Shown here one piece after another: positions 46,369 to 55,357 of a DNA stretch of 64,000 nt. A program made the translations under genes and the position numbers. Under the pieces are notes generated by a model that saw only the letters and a program-made list of their open reading frames with translations, was not told where the DNA came from and did not search any database. How positions within the stretch are numbered: the first letter of the stretch is position 1; each line of letters opens with the position of its first letter. Source of the stretch: Lysinibacillus sp. ZYM-1 (lineage in GTDB: Bacteria > Bacillota > Bacilli > Bacillales_A > Planococcaceae); contig NZ_KQ465112.1 in NCBI RefSeq assembly GCF_001308875.1, positions 1-64,000 on the forward strand, written 5' to 3'.

Positions 46369-46491
46369 ATGTGGGTTATTACAGTATTTGATAAGAAGGA
46401 TGTTCGAATTTTTGAGTATGCAAACAAAAATGAGGCGACGGAAGCTTTGGCGAAATTCAAGAAAAATGCCGTATTAACATATACAAAATAA
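46369..46491 (+). CDS. 40-residue conserved-looking small protein
   Basis: ATG 46369 follows GAAGGGAG by about 8 bases. The 40-codon frame reads MWVITVFDKKDVRIFEYANK, then NEATEALAKFKKNAVLTYTK. It is a beta-beta-alpha-beta pattern with typical codon use, and a strong terminator lies right after it. I recall similar short proteins in other Bacillales but know no function. It is too short for most gene callers. Confidence 0.7.
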   Translation: MWVITVFDKKDVRIFEYANKNEATEALAKFKKNAVLTYTK

Positions 46492-46504
46492 AAGTTCTTT
46501 TTTA

Positions 46505-46541
46505 ACAGCAGCCCTCGCTAGTAGAGGGCTGTTTTTTTAAT
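46505..46541. terminator. Terminator of the small gene
   Basis: CAGCCCTC pairs with GAGGGCTG around GCTAGTA, followed by TTTTTTT. It also fits the end of the convergent LysE gene. Confidence 0.9.
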
Positions 46542-47124
46542 GAACAACAATTGAATAGGCGCTATACACTAGTAAAAGAGCCATGATGATGTTAAATGAT
46601 TGTCGATATTGCAGTAAAATTTTTTGAAAAACGGACCCACATAATGCCCAACTAAATGTACTTAGTATTCCTACTAGACCTAATAATAGCGAGAATAGTA
46701 GATAGCTTATGTAGGAAGAATAGTAAGGAAGGATGTAGGTTGCTACAACGGTTATCCCAAATAGTATTCCTTTTGGATTAATGAATTGCAAGAAGGCTCC
46801 TACAAAGAATAGGTTTCGCTTTTCTTCCATTTGGTTGCTCTCTTCCTGCGCTTTGCTTGTCAAAATTTTAAAGGCTAAGTATAACATATAGCCGACACCA
46901 AAAATGGTTAAGGGTAATTTAATGACGGGCAGGATGTTTAGCATGACCATGTTAAAATAGCTGCTCAGAGCAATAATCATGAAAAAACCAATACCTACTC
47001 CTAAACAGAAAGGCATAGTTTTTGGTAAGCCATGTTGTTTGGCAAAAACCATAGCCATAAAGTTGTTAGGACCAGGCGTAAAGCTTGTGATGATAATGAA
47101 AACTAAAAAGGAAAATACAGGCAT
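46537..47124 (-). CDS. LysE-family amino-acid exporter
   Basis: This 195-residue protein has six membrane segments. FTPGPNNFMAMVFAKQHG near the N-terminus is the LysE/RhtB signature, and FINPKGILFGITVV is the second conserved stretch. It is divergent from an Xre-cupin regulator gene; the two share a spacer with the palindrome ATAACGTACGTTAT. I infer that the regulator controls this exporter. Confidence 0.9.
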   Translation of the reverse strand: MPVFSFLVFIIITSFTPGPNNFMAMVFAKQHGLPKTMPFCLGVGIGFFMIIALSSYFNMVMLNILPVIKLPLTIFGVGYMLYLAFKILTSKAQEESNQMEEKRNLFFVGAFLQFINPKGILFGITVVATYILPYYSSYISYLLFSLLLGLVGILSTFSWALCGSVFQKILLQYRQSFNIIMALLLVYSAYSIVVH

Positions 47125-47198
47125 GGACCATCACCTCTTTCAAGTTGTATGTTATAATGTCCGAAACAGTCACTATAACGTTGTTTGTTTTATTATAC

Positions 47199-47212
47199 AT
47201 AACGTACGTTAT
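47199..47212. promoter_or_regulatory. Palindromic operator between exporter and regulator
   Basis: ATAACGTACGTTAT is a perfect 14-bp palindrome; a half copy, TATAACG, lies at about 47174. It is placed between the divergent LysE and Xre-cupin genes, about 28 bases before the regulator's start, a usual spot for autoregulation. Confidence 0.55.
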
Positions 47213-47239
47213 ATTGTATATATAAAAAGGAGATTGGAC

Positions 47240-47794
47240 ATGGATGACATTCAACTGATTTTTGCTCGAAATTTAAAGGCTATTCGGGAGAGAGAGAAAT
47301 TAAGCTTAGAGAAGGTATCGCAACTGAGCGGTGTGAGTAAAGCAATGGTCGGACAAATTGAAAGAGGGGAATCGAGCCCGACATTAACAACAATTTGGAA
47401 AATAGCTAATGGGCTAAAGGTTTCATTTACAGAGCTTATTCATCAACCACAGGCAGAGACAGAGCTCATCTTAGGCAAGGACATTCATTCATTAGAGGAA
47501 GATAACGGGAAATATATCGTCTACCCTCATTTTCCTTTTCAAAAGGATAGTCGCTTTGAAATTTATAGTATCGAGATTAAGGAGAATGGAACATTACACG
47601 CTGAGGCACATAAGGAAGGCACAGAGGAATATCTAACCGTTTTTGATGGTACATTAATCATTCGTATACAAGGTGAGGACTATCGATTAACAAGTGGGGA
47701 TGCAATCCGTTTTAAAGCTGACCGGCCACACACATATACCAACCCTGGGGAGACATTAACACGGCTCAGCATGACTATATATTATCCACGTTAA
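47240..47794 (+). CDS. Xre-family regulator with cupin domain
   Basis: This is a 184-residue protein. Residues 5-62 are an Xre helix-turn-helix (LEKVSQLSGVSKAMVGQIER, then GESSPTLTTIWKIANGL), and about 105-183 a small-molecule-binding cupin (EYLTVFDGTLIIRIQGEDYR, then SGDAIRFKADRPHTYTN). The frame is open far upstream, but ATG 47240 after AAAAGGAG gives the normal N-terminus. It is divergent from the LysE exporter. Regulators of this build often control amino-acid or polyamine transport. Confidence 0.92.
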   Translation: MDDIQLIFARNLKAIREREKLSLEKVSQLSGVSKAMVGQIERGESSPTLTTIWKIANGLKVSFTELIHQPQAETELILGKDIHSLEEDNGKYIVYPHFPFQKDSRFEIYSIEIKENGTLHAEAHKEGTEEYLTVFDGTLIIRIQGEDYRLTSGDAIRFKADRPHTYTNPGETLTRLSMTIYYPR

Positions 47795-47796
47795 TA

Positions 47797-47840
47797 GACC
47801 GTATAAACGCTTTTCAGAGCGTTTATACGGTCTTAATTTT
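47797..47840. terminator. Bidirectional terminator
   Basis: GACCGTATAAACGC pairs perfectly with GCGTTTATACGGTC around TTTTCAGA, then TTAATTTTT. It lies between convergent genes. Confidence 0.88.
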
Positions 47841-49003
47841 TACAGTATACTTGCTAAACGTTTGATACCCTCGCGGATTACTTCAGGTGTTGCATTTGTA
47901 TAGTTTAATCGCATTGTATTCACGTTCGTTTTGGATGTATAGAATGGATCACCGGGTACGAAGGCAACCTTTTGTTCCATCGCCTTATGGAATACATCAA
48001 GTGCTGGTGTACCATCCTTCATCGTCGCCCAAATGAACATGCCTCCTTCAGGTCGTGTATACTCAACATGTGCAGGGAAAAACTCTTGCATCGCATCAAG
48101 CATCGCTTCTGATTGATTTTTATATAAAGTGATTATTTTCTTAACATGCTCCATGTAATCATTACTTGCTAAATAATCATAGATGACATATTGCGAGAAA
48201 ATATTGGTATGAAGATCAGAGGCTTGTTTAGCCGTTTCGATATGCTCTAAGAGCTCTTTGTTTTTTGTAATGATAAAACCAAGGCGCATGCCAGGTGTGA
48301 CCGTTTTAGAGAAAGAACCTAGTAAAATACTATTTTCTAATTTACCAGCGCCGATATATGGAAGCGGCTCACCTTGGAAACGTAGCTCCCCATATGGATC
48401 ATCCTCAATTAAAGCAACATCATATTTGGCAACCATTTCGTATATTTGCTCACGCTTTTCTTTCGAATATGTGAGCCCAGTTGGATTTTGGAAGTTTGGT
48501 ACCGTGTAAATAAATTTTACATTTGGTTGTTGTAGAGCTTGCTCTAATTCTTCTAGATTAAGACCATCGTTTTCAAGTGTCACCCCATGGAAGGTTGGCT
48601 CAGCTAATGTAAAGGCTTGAATAGCCCCTAAGTAACCAGGCTCTTCGATTATAATGCCATCACCTTTATTAATAAGCACTTTACCAATTAATTCAAGTGC
48701 CTGCTGTGAACCTGTTGTAATGAAGACATCGTCAGCATGGACATCAAGTCCATGTACTCGTTGATACTTCGCGGCAATGTACTCACGTAATGGTGCATAA
48801 CCCTGTGTTGAAGAATACTGAAATAGACGGCTGCCGTTTTTGGTAATAGCATGATCTACTGATGCTCTTAACGCATCAATTGGGAAAGAGATTGGGTTTG
48901 GAAGCCCACCTGCAAAGGAAATAACATCCTCTGCATCTGTTACTTTCAAAATATTTCGAATAAATGAGGATGGCGTATTTAAGATTCTTTCAGAATATTG
49001 CAT
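47840..49003 (-). CDS. PLP-dependent aminotransferase, class I (LysN/2-aminoadipate type)
   Basis: This 387-residue fold-type I aminotransferase has ISFAGGLPNPISFPIDALR near the N-terminus, FITTGSQQALELIGKVL, YTVPNFQNPTGLTYS (PLP Asn), LIEDDPYGELRF and the Schiff-base Lys in LLGSFSKTVTPGMRLGF. The type acts on branched-chain, aromatic or 2-aminoadipate substrates. It is divergent from the MocR regulator, whose operators sit between the two starts, so it is the probable target gene. Confidence 0.92.
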   Translation of the reverse strand: MQYSERILNTPSSFIRNILKVTDAEDVISFAGGLPNPISFPIDALRASVDHAITKNGSRLFQYSSTQGYAPLREYIAAKYQRVHGLDVHADDVFITTGSQQALELIGKVLINKGDGIIIEEPGYLGAIQAFTLAEPTFHGVTLENDGLNLEELEQALQQPNVKFIYTVPNFQNPTGLTYSKEKREQIYEMVAKYDVALIEDDPYGELRFQGEPLPYIGAGKLENSILLGSFSKTVTPGMRLGFIITKNKELLEHIETAKQASDLHTNIFSQYVIYDYLASNDYMEHVKKIITLYKNQSEAMLDAMQEFFPAHVEYTRPEGGMFIWATMKDGTPALDVFHKAMEQKVAFVPGDPFYTSKTNVNTMRLNYTNATPEVIREGIKRLASIL

Positions 49004-49055
49004 AATGATCGGTCCTTTTTTTCTGATTTTTTAAAAATTATATCATTGTCATCGG

Positions 49056-49106
49056 TTGCATACAATATTATCATTGTATGCAAGACAATTAAACTATTGT
49101 ATGCAA
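49056..49106. promoter_or_regulatory. Three-site MocR operator
   Basis: TTGCATACAAT (49056-49066) is followed by two direct copies of its inverse, ATTGTATGCAA (49073-49083 and 49096-49106). All are perfect 11-mers. The inverted pair has a 6-base gap and the direct copies are 23 bp apart. Mixed direct and inverted sites are typical of MocR/GabR/PdxR dimers. Confidence 0.82.
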
Positions 49107-49132
49107 ATTAATAGAAAGAAGGCGCTTTGCGA

Positions 49133-50530
49133 ATGCCTATTAATTCATTTGATGCCTATCCAATGAGTTGGAAGCCGGATATTAGCAATATTTCGGCCCC
49201 TTTATATATAGCCATAGCACAACAGCTTGAACAAGATATAAAAGAAGGAAAGCTAACGCCAGGGACAAAACTGCCACCCCAACGCGAATTAGCTGATTTT
49301 TTAGATGTGAATTTAAGCACCATCACGCGGGCCTTTAAGCTCTGTGGACAAAAAGGGTTAATATATGCCTCGATTGGTAGTGGCACATTTGTTTCATCGG
49401 ATGCAGCTAGCAATAAAATTTTATTACCAACTAACCGTACGACATTCATGATTGAAATGGGCTCTGTATTACCAGACAACTTTGTCAATGAGGACATTAC
49501 ACGCTATATGAAAAAAATGCTGAACGAACCTAGTGTTAGTAAGCTATTTCAATATGGAAGGCCTGAGGGCAATGCATGGCAAAACGAGGCAGTGTTGAAA
49601 TTATTTGAATTGGTGAACTTTCAAACAGATCAACCCATTTTGCTTGGAGCAGGAGGACAAAATGCCATTGTTGGAACGCTTGCGGCATTATTCCAGCCAG
49701 GGGATCGAATTGGAACAGATCCGATTACTTATGCCGGTATTAAAACTGCGGCCAACATGCTAGGTATACAACTTGTGGCTATTCAACAATGTCAGGGCGA
49801 AATGACAAAAGAAGGGCTTTTGTATGCCTATAAAAATGAACATATCAAAGGCATCTATGTCATTCCTGATTTTCATAATCCAACGACACATACGATGTCA
49901 ATAGAAACAAGGAAAATGATTGCAGAAGTGGCAAGGCAGAAGAATTTGATTGTCATTGAGGATGCTATTTATAGTTTCCTCAAAGAACAGGCGCCTGCTC
50001 CCATAGCTTCTTACGCCCCGGATAAGGTGATCTATATTGCTAGTTTGTCGAAAACGATCTCACCGGGATTACGGCTATCCTTTATTGTCACTCCTCCAAC
50101 ACTTCGTAAAAAAATAATGGAGACGCTCTATAATATCAATATTTCAGTCTCTCCAATTATGCTGGAGCTTGCAGCAAGGTTGATACATGAAGGGGTAGCA
50201 CAAACAATATTGGAGAAGCATCGGGCATATGCTAAGCAGCAAAATGCACTTGTTAATCAATATTTGGCAGATTATCACATTTTGGGTGATGAGGAATGCA
50301 TTTTCAGGTGGCTACTTTTGCCGGACAAATTTACAGGCGTACAATTTGAATTGCTTGCCTCGAAAGCAGGTGTACAGGTCTATGCAGCAGATCGCTTCGC
50401 AGTAGGTAATGCAAAGCCAGTGAATGCAGTACGTATTGCTATAGCGGCTCCAGAATATCAGCTGGAGCAAGCATTGATAATCCTAAAAGATATTCTCGAA
50501 AGTAATGGTGATTATGCATTTGTTGATTAA
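49133..50530 (+). CDS. MocR-type regulator (GntR HTH plus aminotransferase domain)
   Basis: This is a 465-residue protein. A winged HTH (about 20-90, LPPQRELADFLDVNLSTITR) is followed by a fold-type I aminotransferase-like domain with VIPDFHNPTTHTMS and the PLP-Lys segment ASLSKTISPGLRLSF. Such proteins sense PLP or a PLP-amino-acid adduct and regulate a neighbouring gene. TTG 49127 also opens the frame, but ATG 49133 gives better spacing to AAGG. It is divergent from the aminotransferase. Confidence 0.9.
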   Translation: MPINSFDAYPMSWKPDISNISAPLYIAIAQQLEQDIKEGKLTPGTKLPPQRELADFLDVNLSTITRAFKLCGQKGLIYASIGSGTFVSSDAASNKILLPTNRTTFMIEMGSVLPDNFVNEDITRYMKKMLNEPSVSKLFQYGRPEGNAWQNEAVLKLFELVNFQTDQPILLGAGGQNAIVGTLAALFQPGDRIGTDPITYAGIKTAANMLGIQLVAIQQCQGEMTKEGLLYAYKNEHIKGIYVIPDFHNPTTHTMSIETRKMIAEVARQKNLIVIEDAIYSFLKEQAPAPIASYAPDKVIYIASLSKTISPGLRLSFIVTPPTLRKKIMETLYNINISVSPIMLELAARLIHEGVAQTILEKHRAYAKQQNALVNQYLADYHILGDEECIFRWLLLPDKFTGVQFELLASKAGVQVYAADRFAVGNAKPVNAVRIAIAAPEYQLEQALIILKDILESNGDYAFVD

Positions 50531-50539
50531 TGGTATCAA

Positions 50540-50899
50540 GCGAATGAAGTTAAGTGAGAATAGAGGTGATAAAAATGGCTCATTAGGCTCGGCCGGTAAA
50601 CTAGGACTTAGTATTGGTATCTTAAGTTCAAAGTTGGGTTTTAATGTGAGTGTTCAGATGACCCTTTGGATTTGGGGTAAAACAATGAAATCTTTTTTTA
50701 GTGGTAATTATACAGTAAACCTGTAAACGATGAACAATTGTATAAATTACTTAAGGAACTAATAAATTCAGAAGGGATTCACTTAGAACTATCTACACTA
50801 GGAGGTATGTTAGGACCAATTTTTTTAATGCATTTTATTAAACTTATTCCTAGCAACATAGAAAAAAATTGTACTGAGTTTTTTCTATCTTACTTTTAA
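50540..50899 (+). pseudogene. Decayed nucleotide-binding-domain gene
   Basis: Two short frames read as protein. The first (about 50540-50670) gives NGSLGSAGKLGLSIGILSSK, like a G-x-G-x-x-G Rossmann start with an altered first Gly. The second (about 50729-50899) gives EQLYKLLKELINSEGIHLEL and ends GGMLGPIFLMHFIKLIP... They are in different frames and without a start in order. A dehydrogenase-type gene that has suffered frameshifts and deletions is the best reading. The frame at 50505 overlaps the MocR gene and is not itself a gene. Confidence 0.4.
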
Positions 50900-50956
50900 T
50901 GTGTAAATGCTCGTAGTTATAATGGCAAAAGTAATACATTAAAACTTGTAACATTT

Positions 50957-51003
50957 TTTTAGCAACTGGACATGGCTATTGCCATGTCCAGTTGCTTTTT
51001 TTA
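50957..51003 (+). terminator. Strong terminator
   Basis: AGCAACTGGACATGGC pairs perfectly with GCCATGTCCAGTTGCT around TATT, followed by TTTTTTT, with an A/T-rich upstream flank. Confidence 0.92.
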
Positions 51004-51140
51004 CGGGAACGAGAGTAAGTCATTACTTTGGTTAGGCCACTACTGGCTTTTAACAAGTTATCACTAAAAAATATTCTTAAATAGCAGTAGTTGAAACATT
51101 AATAAGATTAATTATTTAAGGGGGATGTGAATAATTCTGA

Positions 51141-51195
51141 AATTTTTAAAAATTCGAATATTATTATTGACAACTTTGCCCAAAATCAATATGAT
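51141..51195 (+). promoter_or_regulatory. Promoter of the peptide-use cluster with upstream palindrome
   Basis: TTGACA (51167-51172) and TATGAT (51190-51195) are 17 apart, an excellent SigA match. AATTTTTAAAAATT (51141-51154), a perfect 14-bp palindrome, lies just upstream and could be an operator. It resembles a CodY box only loosely (11 of 15). The remaining 51004-51140 spacer has nothing I recognise. Confidence 0.7.
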
Positions 51196-51267
51196 TAAAA
51201 AAATAAAACATTTACTTTATTTTGATTTCATTTTAAAGTGAATGCTTCAGAAAAGGTGGGTAAAATA

Positions 51268-52758
51268 ATGAAAATCTTGATAGGCGAAATTGCACATGAG
51301 ACAAACACGTTTTCTAATGAAAAAACAACTGTGGAATCGTTTAAGGAATGGGAATGGATTCATGGCGATGAAATCATACACAAACATCGTAAAGTAAGAG
51401 ATTACTTAGGTGGAATGATTGAACGTGCTGAAGAAACAGGTGTGGAAATAATTCCTCTATTTTCAGCATTTGCGATGCCTTCCGGGGTTATAACTAAAGA
51501 AACCTACAATAGGCTTATTCGTGAATTAACGGATTCGATTAAAGCTGTAGTAGAGTATGATGCCATTTGTCTTGCACTTCATGGTGCAGGTGTTGCTGAA
51601 GACGTTGATGATCTTGAAGGTGGTATATTATCTGCTATTAGAGAAGTTGTAGGGTATAAAATTCCTGTTGTAGTCACGCTAGATCTGCACGGAAATATAA
51701 CTGATCAAATGGTTAAAGAAGCAGATGTCCTATTGGGAGTTAATTTTTACCCACATGTTGATTGCTTTGAAAGAGGTATTGAGGCGATAGATATTACCCG
51801 AAAAATTCTATTAGGTGAGATTCGACCAAAGATGAGTCTAAAAAAACTCCCGCTTATGATTCCTACATCTACTACAAATTTACAACCAGCAAAAAATATC
51901 AATGAATTATGCTGGGCACGCGAAGTAAATGAAAACATTATTGATTGCACATTCTTTCATGGCTTTCCTTACACGAATATACCTGAAGTCGGCGTTTCGG
52001 TGGTAACCGTCACAAATAATGACCAGGAGCTTGCAGATCAAACCGCTGAAGAAATTGCTATAGAGATATGGAATACAAAAGAGATGTTTTTTCCAGACAT
52101 TATTAATCCAGAAGAAGGCATTAATACCGCATTAAAATTAGAAGGAAAACCAATTGTAATTAACGAAACTTCAGATAATCCTGGAGGCGGTACACCAGGT
52201 GATGGGACTCATTTGCTTTCAGCCATGATAAAGGCAAATCTTGAAAATGCTTGTTTCGGTTTTATTTATGACCCAGAAGTCGTGAATATTGCTCATGACA
52301 GTGGGATTGGAACTTCAATTGATGTATTACTAGGTGGCAAAACAGATGACTTACATGGAAAACCAGTTAAGGTAACAGCATATGTTAAAACTCTAGCAGA
52401 TGGCCGATTTATCCAGTCTACCCCAATGGGGGAAGGTGCGAAAGTAGATTATGGCAAGTCTGCGAGGATAGTAGTTGGCGATATTGATATTGTTGTTTGT
52501 TCCAAAAGGTCACAAACACTTGATGAACAAATCTTTTTATTACATGGGATTGATATTAGGTCATATAAAATTGTCGCTTTAAAATCAAGTCAGCATTTCC
52601 GTGCTGGATTTGAACCATTAGCCCATAAAATAATAACAGTTGACTCTCCTGGGTTATCAAGTTTTAATCTGCATTCTTTTAAACACACAAGACTTGCAAA
52701 ACCAGTTTATCCTTTAAATGAAGAGGTTAAATTTTCGCAAGAGTATAAGATTAAGTAA
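51268..52758 (+). CDS. M81-family metallopeptidase (MlrC-like)
   Basis: This 496-residue protein matches the microcystin-LR-degradation protein MlrC family: MKILIGEIAHETNTFSNEKT at the start, ALHGAGVAEDVDDLEG, VVTLDLHGNIT and NFYPHVDCFERG (metal-site His/Asp residues), and NETSDNPGGGTPGDGTHLL. MlrC in sphingomonads hydrolyses short peptides with unusual residues; the substrate here is unknown. The frame opens at GTG 51238, but ATG 51268, 8 bases after AAGGTGGG, gives the family's N-terminus. It is the first gene after a strong promoter and leads the transporter genes. Confidence 0.9.
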   Translation: MKILIGEIAHETNTFSNEKTTVESFKEWEWIHGDEIIHKHRKVRDYLGGMIERAEETGVEIIPLFSAFAMPSGVITKETYNRLIRELTDSIKAVVEYDAICLALHGAGVAEDVDDLEGGILSAIREVVGYKIPVVVTLDLHGNITDQMVKEADVLLGVNFYPHVDCFERGIEAIDITRKILLGEIRPKMSLKKLPLMIPTSTTNLQPAKNINELCWAREVNENIIDCTFFHGFPYTNIPEVGVSVVTVTNNDQELADQTAEEIAIEIWNTKEMFFPDIINPEEGINTALKLEGKPIVINETSDNPGGGTPGDGTHLLSAMIKANLENACFGFIYDPEVVNIAHDSGIGTSIDVLLGGKTDDLHGKPVKVTAYVKTLADGRFIQSTPMGEGAKVDYGKSARIVVGDIDIVVCSKRSQTLDEQIFLLHGIDIRSYKIVALKSSQHFRAGFEPLAHKIITVDSPGLSSFNLHSFKHTRLAKPVYPLNEEVKFSQEYKIK

Positions 52759-52773
52759 AAGAGGGGGATGAAT

Positions 52774-54357
52774 GTGAAAACCAGGGGAAAATTAATCGTT
52801 ATGTTAATTATGATGGTGATTTTAGCAGGCTGTAGTACAAATACGAATGAGCAAAGTTCTGGAAATGGCGTTAGTAAATCACGGAACACATTAGTAATCT
52901 CTTCTGTTCGAGAGCCAGATACCATTGACGTCCATAAGACAACATGGGTTGATAATTCAACTGCCAATATTTATGACACATTGTTAAAAAGGGATCTTGA
53001 AGGAAATATAATACCTGGTCTTGCTGAAAAATATGACATTTCAGATGATGGTAAAATATGGACTCTTTATTTAGATGGAAATGTCAAGTTCCATTCTGGG
53101 GAACCGCTCACTGCTGAAGCGGTTAAAAAGACGTTTGAAAGGTTCCTTCAAAATTCGGCTGTCAAGTTTATAGCTGGACCAGTAGACAAAATGGAAGCTG
53201 ATGGACAGAAATTAATGGTTTATTTCACAGAGCCCTTTGCACCTTTTGCTAGTGGATTAACTACTGCGTATTTAGCACCGATGGATCCTAAATCACTTGA
53301 AGAGTACGGAGACGATTTTGGGAAACATCCTGCGGCTTCAGGAATATTTAAATTTGGGGAAAGAACACGAGGATCTTCTATTACTTACATGAAAAATGAT
53401 GATTATAATTGGGGTCCTCCTTTTGTAGATAATAAGAGTGCACCAGGTTTTGATAAATATGAATTCCGTTTTATCACGGATGACGATACTAGAGTACTAG
53501 AATTTAAGAAAGGTACCACACAGATTATGACCAGTGTGCCACCGAATTATATTAAAGAGCTTGAAGCAACAGAAGGTGTGAAAATTGATAGTATGTTGGA
53601 ACAAGGCATAACATACTTAGGCTTCAATAATAAAAAGCCAATGTTCCAAGACAAACGTGTTAGACAAGCGATCGCACTAGGTATCAATCGTGATCCACTC
53701 GTAGAATTTGCCTTGGAAGGCTATGCAAAACCACTCTTTGGACCGCTTCCTGAAAGCATACCAGGGTATAGTGGTAAGGTGGAAGAAGAGGCAAAACAAA
53801 AATATACTCGAAATGTGGAAAAAGCTAAATCGTTGCTAGAAGAAGCTGGGTGGAAAGACACAAATGGAGATGGAATAGTTGAGAAGGACGGAAAGCCTTT
53901 CTCATTTGAATTATGGTTATCTGATGAGCCAGTCATGCAAAGAATTGCCCAAATTCTGCAAGGCCAATTAAAAGAGATTGGGATTTTAGTTAATATTTCG
54001 GTTCAAGAGCCAGCGGCAATTACTGCAAACACACCAAAGGGGTTACATGATGCAATTCTAAATATGTATGGATGGTCAGATCCAGATATCTTATACATGC
54101 TTTTTGGAAAAGGAAGCTCATTAAGAATGCATTACGAACCTGAGGAATTAAACAATTTACTCACGAAAGCACGTCAAACGATGGATACGGGTGAGCGGAT
54201 GGAAATTTATGAACAAGCGCAGCAATTCCTTGTGGAAGAATCTCCTTGGGTTCCGTTATTTGTACGCGAAAATGTAACCGCTTACCGTGACATTAATGGA
54301 TTTAAACAAAATCCTTACTCTCAAGCTATTATATTCAATGATATCACTTCGAAATAA
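52774..54357 (+). CDS. Peptide ABC transporter, substrate-binding lipoprotein
   Basis: This 527-residue SBP_bac_5 family lipoprotein binds dipeptides or oligopeptides outside the membrane. The signal ends in lipobox LAGC with Cys20. NTLVISSVREPDTIDVHKTT, AEAVKKTFERFLQNSA and DKRVRQAIALGINRDPLVEF are family stretches. GTG 52774 is chosen because ATG 52768 directly abuts GAGGGGG. It comes before the permease genes; a hairpin after its stop may keep its mRNA in excess. Confidence 0.93.
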   Translation: MKTRGKLIVMLIMMVILAGCSTNTNEQSSGNGVSKSRNTLVISSVREPDTIDVHKTTWVDNSTANIYDTLLKRDLEGNIIPGLAEKYDISDDGKIWTLYLDGNVKFHSGEPLTAEAVKKTFERFLQNSAVKFIAGPVDKMEADGQKLMVYFTEPFAPFASGLTTAYLAPMDPKSLEEYGDDFGKHPAASGIFKFGERTRGSSITYMKNDDYNWGPPFVDNKSAPGFDKYEFRFITDDDTRVLEFKKGTTQIMTSVPPNYIKELEATEGVKIDSMLEQGITYLGFNNKKPMFQDKRVRQAIALGINRDPLVEFALEGYAKPLFGPLPESIPGYSGKVEEEAKQKYTRNVEKAKSLLEEAGWKDTNGDGIVEKDGKPFSFELWLSDEPVMQRIAQILQGQLKEIGILVNISVQEPAAITANTPKGLHDAILNMYGWSDPDILYMLFGKGSSLRMHYEPEELNNLLTKARQTMDTGERMEIYEQAQQFLVEESPWVPLFVRENVTAYRDINGFKQNPYSQAIIFNDITSK

Positions 54358-54372
54358 AAATGAACCTGAAAA

Positions 54373-54394
54373 GTTAGGGATGTACATCCCTAAC
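54373..54394 (+). repeat. Hairpin between binding protein and permease genes
   Basis: GTTAGGGAT-GTAC-ATCCCTAAC is a perfect 9-bp stem with no T run. Such hairpins commonly protect the mRNA of the abundant binding protein from 3' decay. Confidence 0.6.
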
Positions 54395-54422
54395 TACCTT
54401 ATTAAAAAGGGGGGATGAAAAC

Positions 54423-55340
54423 TTGTCTAAATATATTTTGAATCGTACTTTTTCAATGGTTGTTACGCTAATTGGTGTATCAATTTTAGTCTTTCTGATG
54501 ATGCACCTTATACCTGGAGATCCAGTAACTTATATTCTAGGAGACTTTGCTTCTGAAGAGGCCATAGCTGAAATGAAAAACACTTTAGGTTTAAACCAAC
54601 CGCTATTTATTCAATACATTGATTATATTAAAAATGTGTTGCAAGGGGACTTAGGAACATCCTATATTACAGGTTTGACAGTGATTGAAGAAATTAAGGC
54701 TCGCTTTCCTATTACAGTACAACTAGCGGTTTATAGTTTAATCATTGGATCAGTAGTCGGGATTTTATTGGGTATTTTAGCAGCAGTGAAACAAAATACA
54801 ATCTTCGACCAACTAGCTATGGTGGTTTCCTTAATAGGAATATCTGCACCAGGGTTTTGGATTGCTCTATTCCTAATTTGGATTTTTTCATACCAATTCA
54901 GCATTTTCCCTATTTCTGGATATCAAGGGTTTTATTCATTAATTCTACCATCTATTACACTTGGTTTAGGATCGGCTGGTAATATAGCAAGAATGACAAG
55001 GTCAAGTATGCTTGAAGTAATTAAACAAGATTTCATGAGAACGGCTCAAGCTAAAGGGCTTGCCATGATTCCAATGATTTTTAAGCATGCTCTCCAAAAT
55101 GCCATGATACCTGTTATTACTTTAATTGGTCTACAGTTTGGTTTTCTATTAGCAGGGGCTGTAGTCATTGAAACTGTATTTGCACTACCAGGATTAGGAA
55201 GTTTTTCTATTGAAGCAATTACTAAAAGGGATTTGCCAACAGTACAAGGGTTAGTACTATTTATGGCATTTCTTTTTATTATAACTAACATGCTAGTGGA
55301 TCTTGTATACAGTTTAGTCGATCCTCGTATTAAGTATTAG
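54423..55340 (+). CDS. Peptide ABC transporter permease, DppB-like
   Basis: This 305-residue membrane protein has six segments. VFLMMHLIPGDPVTYILGD near the N-terminus and the permease loop MTRSSMLEVIKQDFMRTAQAKGL (EAA motif) are typical of DppB/OppB. TTG 54423 is the start, 8 bases after GGGGGG. It pairs with the next gene to form the membrane channel. Confidence 0.93.
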   Translation: MSKYILNRTFSMVVTLIGVSILVFLMMHLIPGDPVTYILGDFASEEAIAEMKNTLGLNQPLFIQYIDYIKNVLQGDLGTSYITGLTVIEEIKARFPITVQLAVYSLIIGSVVGILLGILAAVKQNTIFDQLAMVVSLIGISAPGFWIALFLIWIFSYQFSIFPISGYQGFYSLILPSITLGLGSAGNIARMTRSSMLEVIKQDFMRTAQAKGLAMIPMIFKHALQNAMIPVITLIGLQFGFLLAGAVVIETVFALPGLGSFSIEAITKRDLPTVQGLVLFMAFLFIITNMLVDLVYSLVDPRIKY

Positions 55341-55357
55341 AAAGGGAGGCAAGTATT

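Noticed and set aside
50505-50726. 73-codon ORF at the end of the MocR gene
   Set aside because: It begins inside the MocR gene in another frame and joins decayed segments; better read as part of a pseudogene.
51131-51145. CodY box before the peptide cluster
   Set aside because: At least four mismatches to the 15-base consensus, too weak in AT-rich DNA; kept only as a general palindrome.
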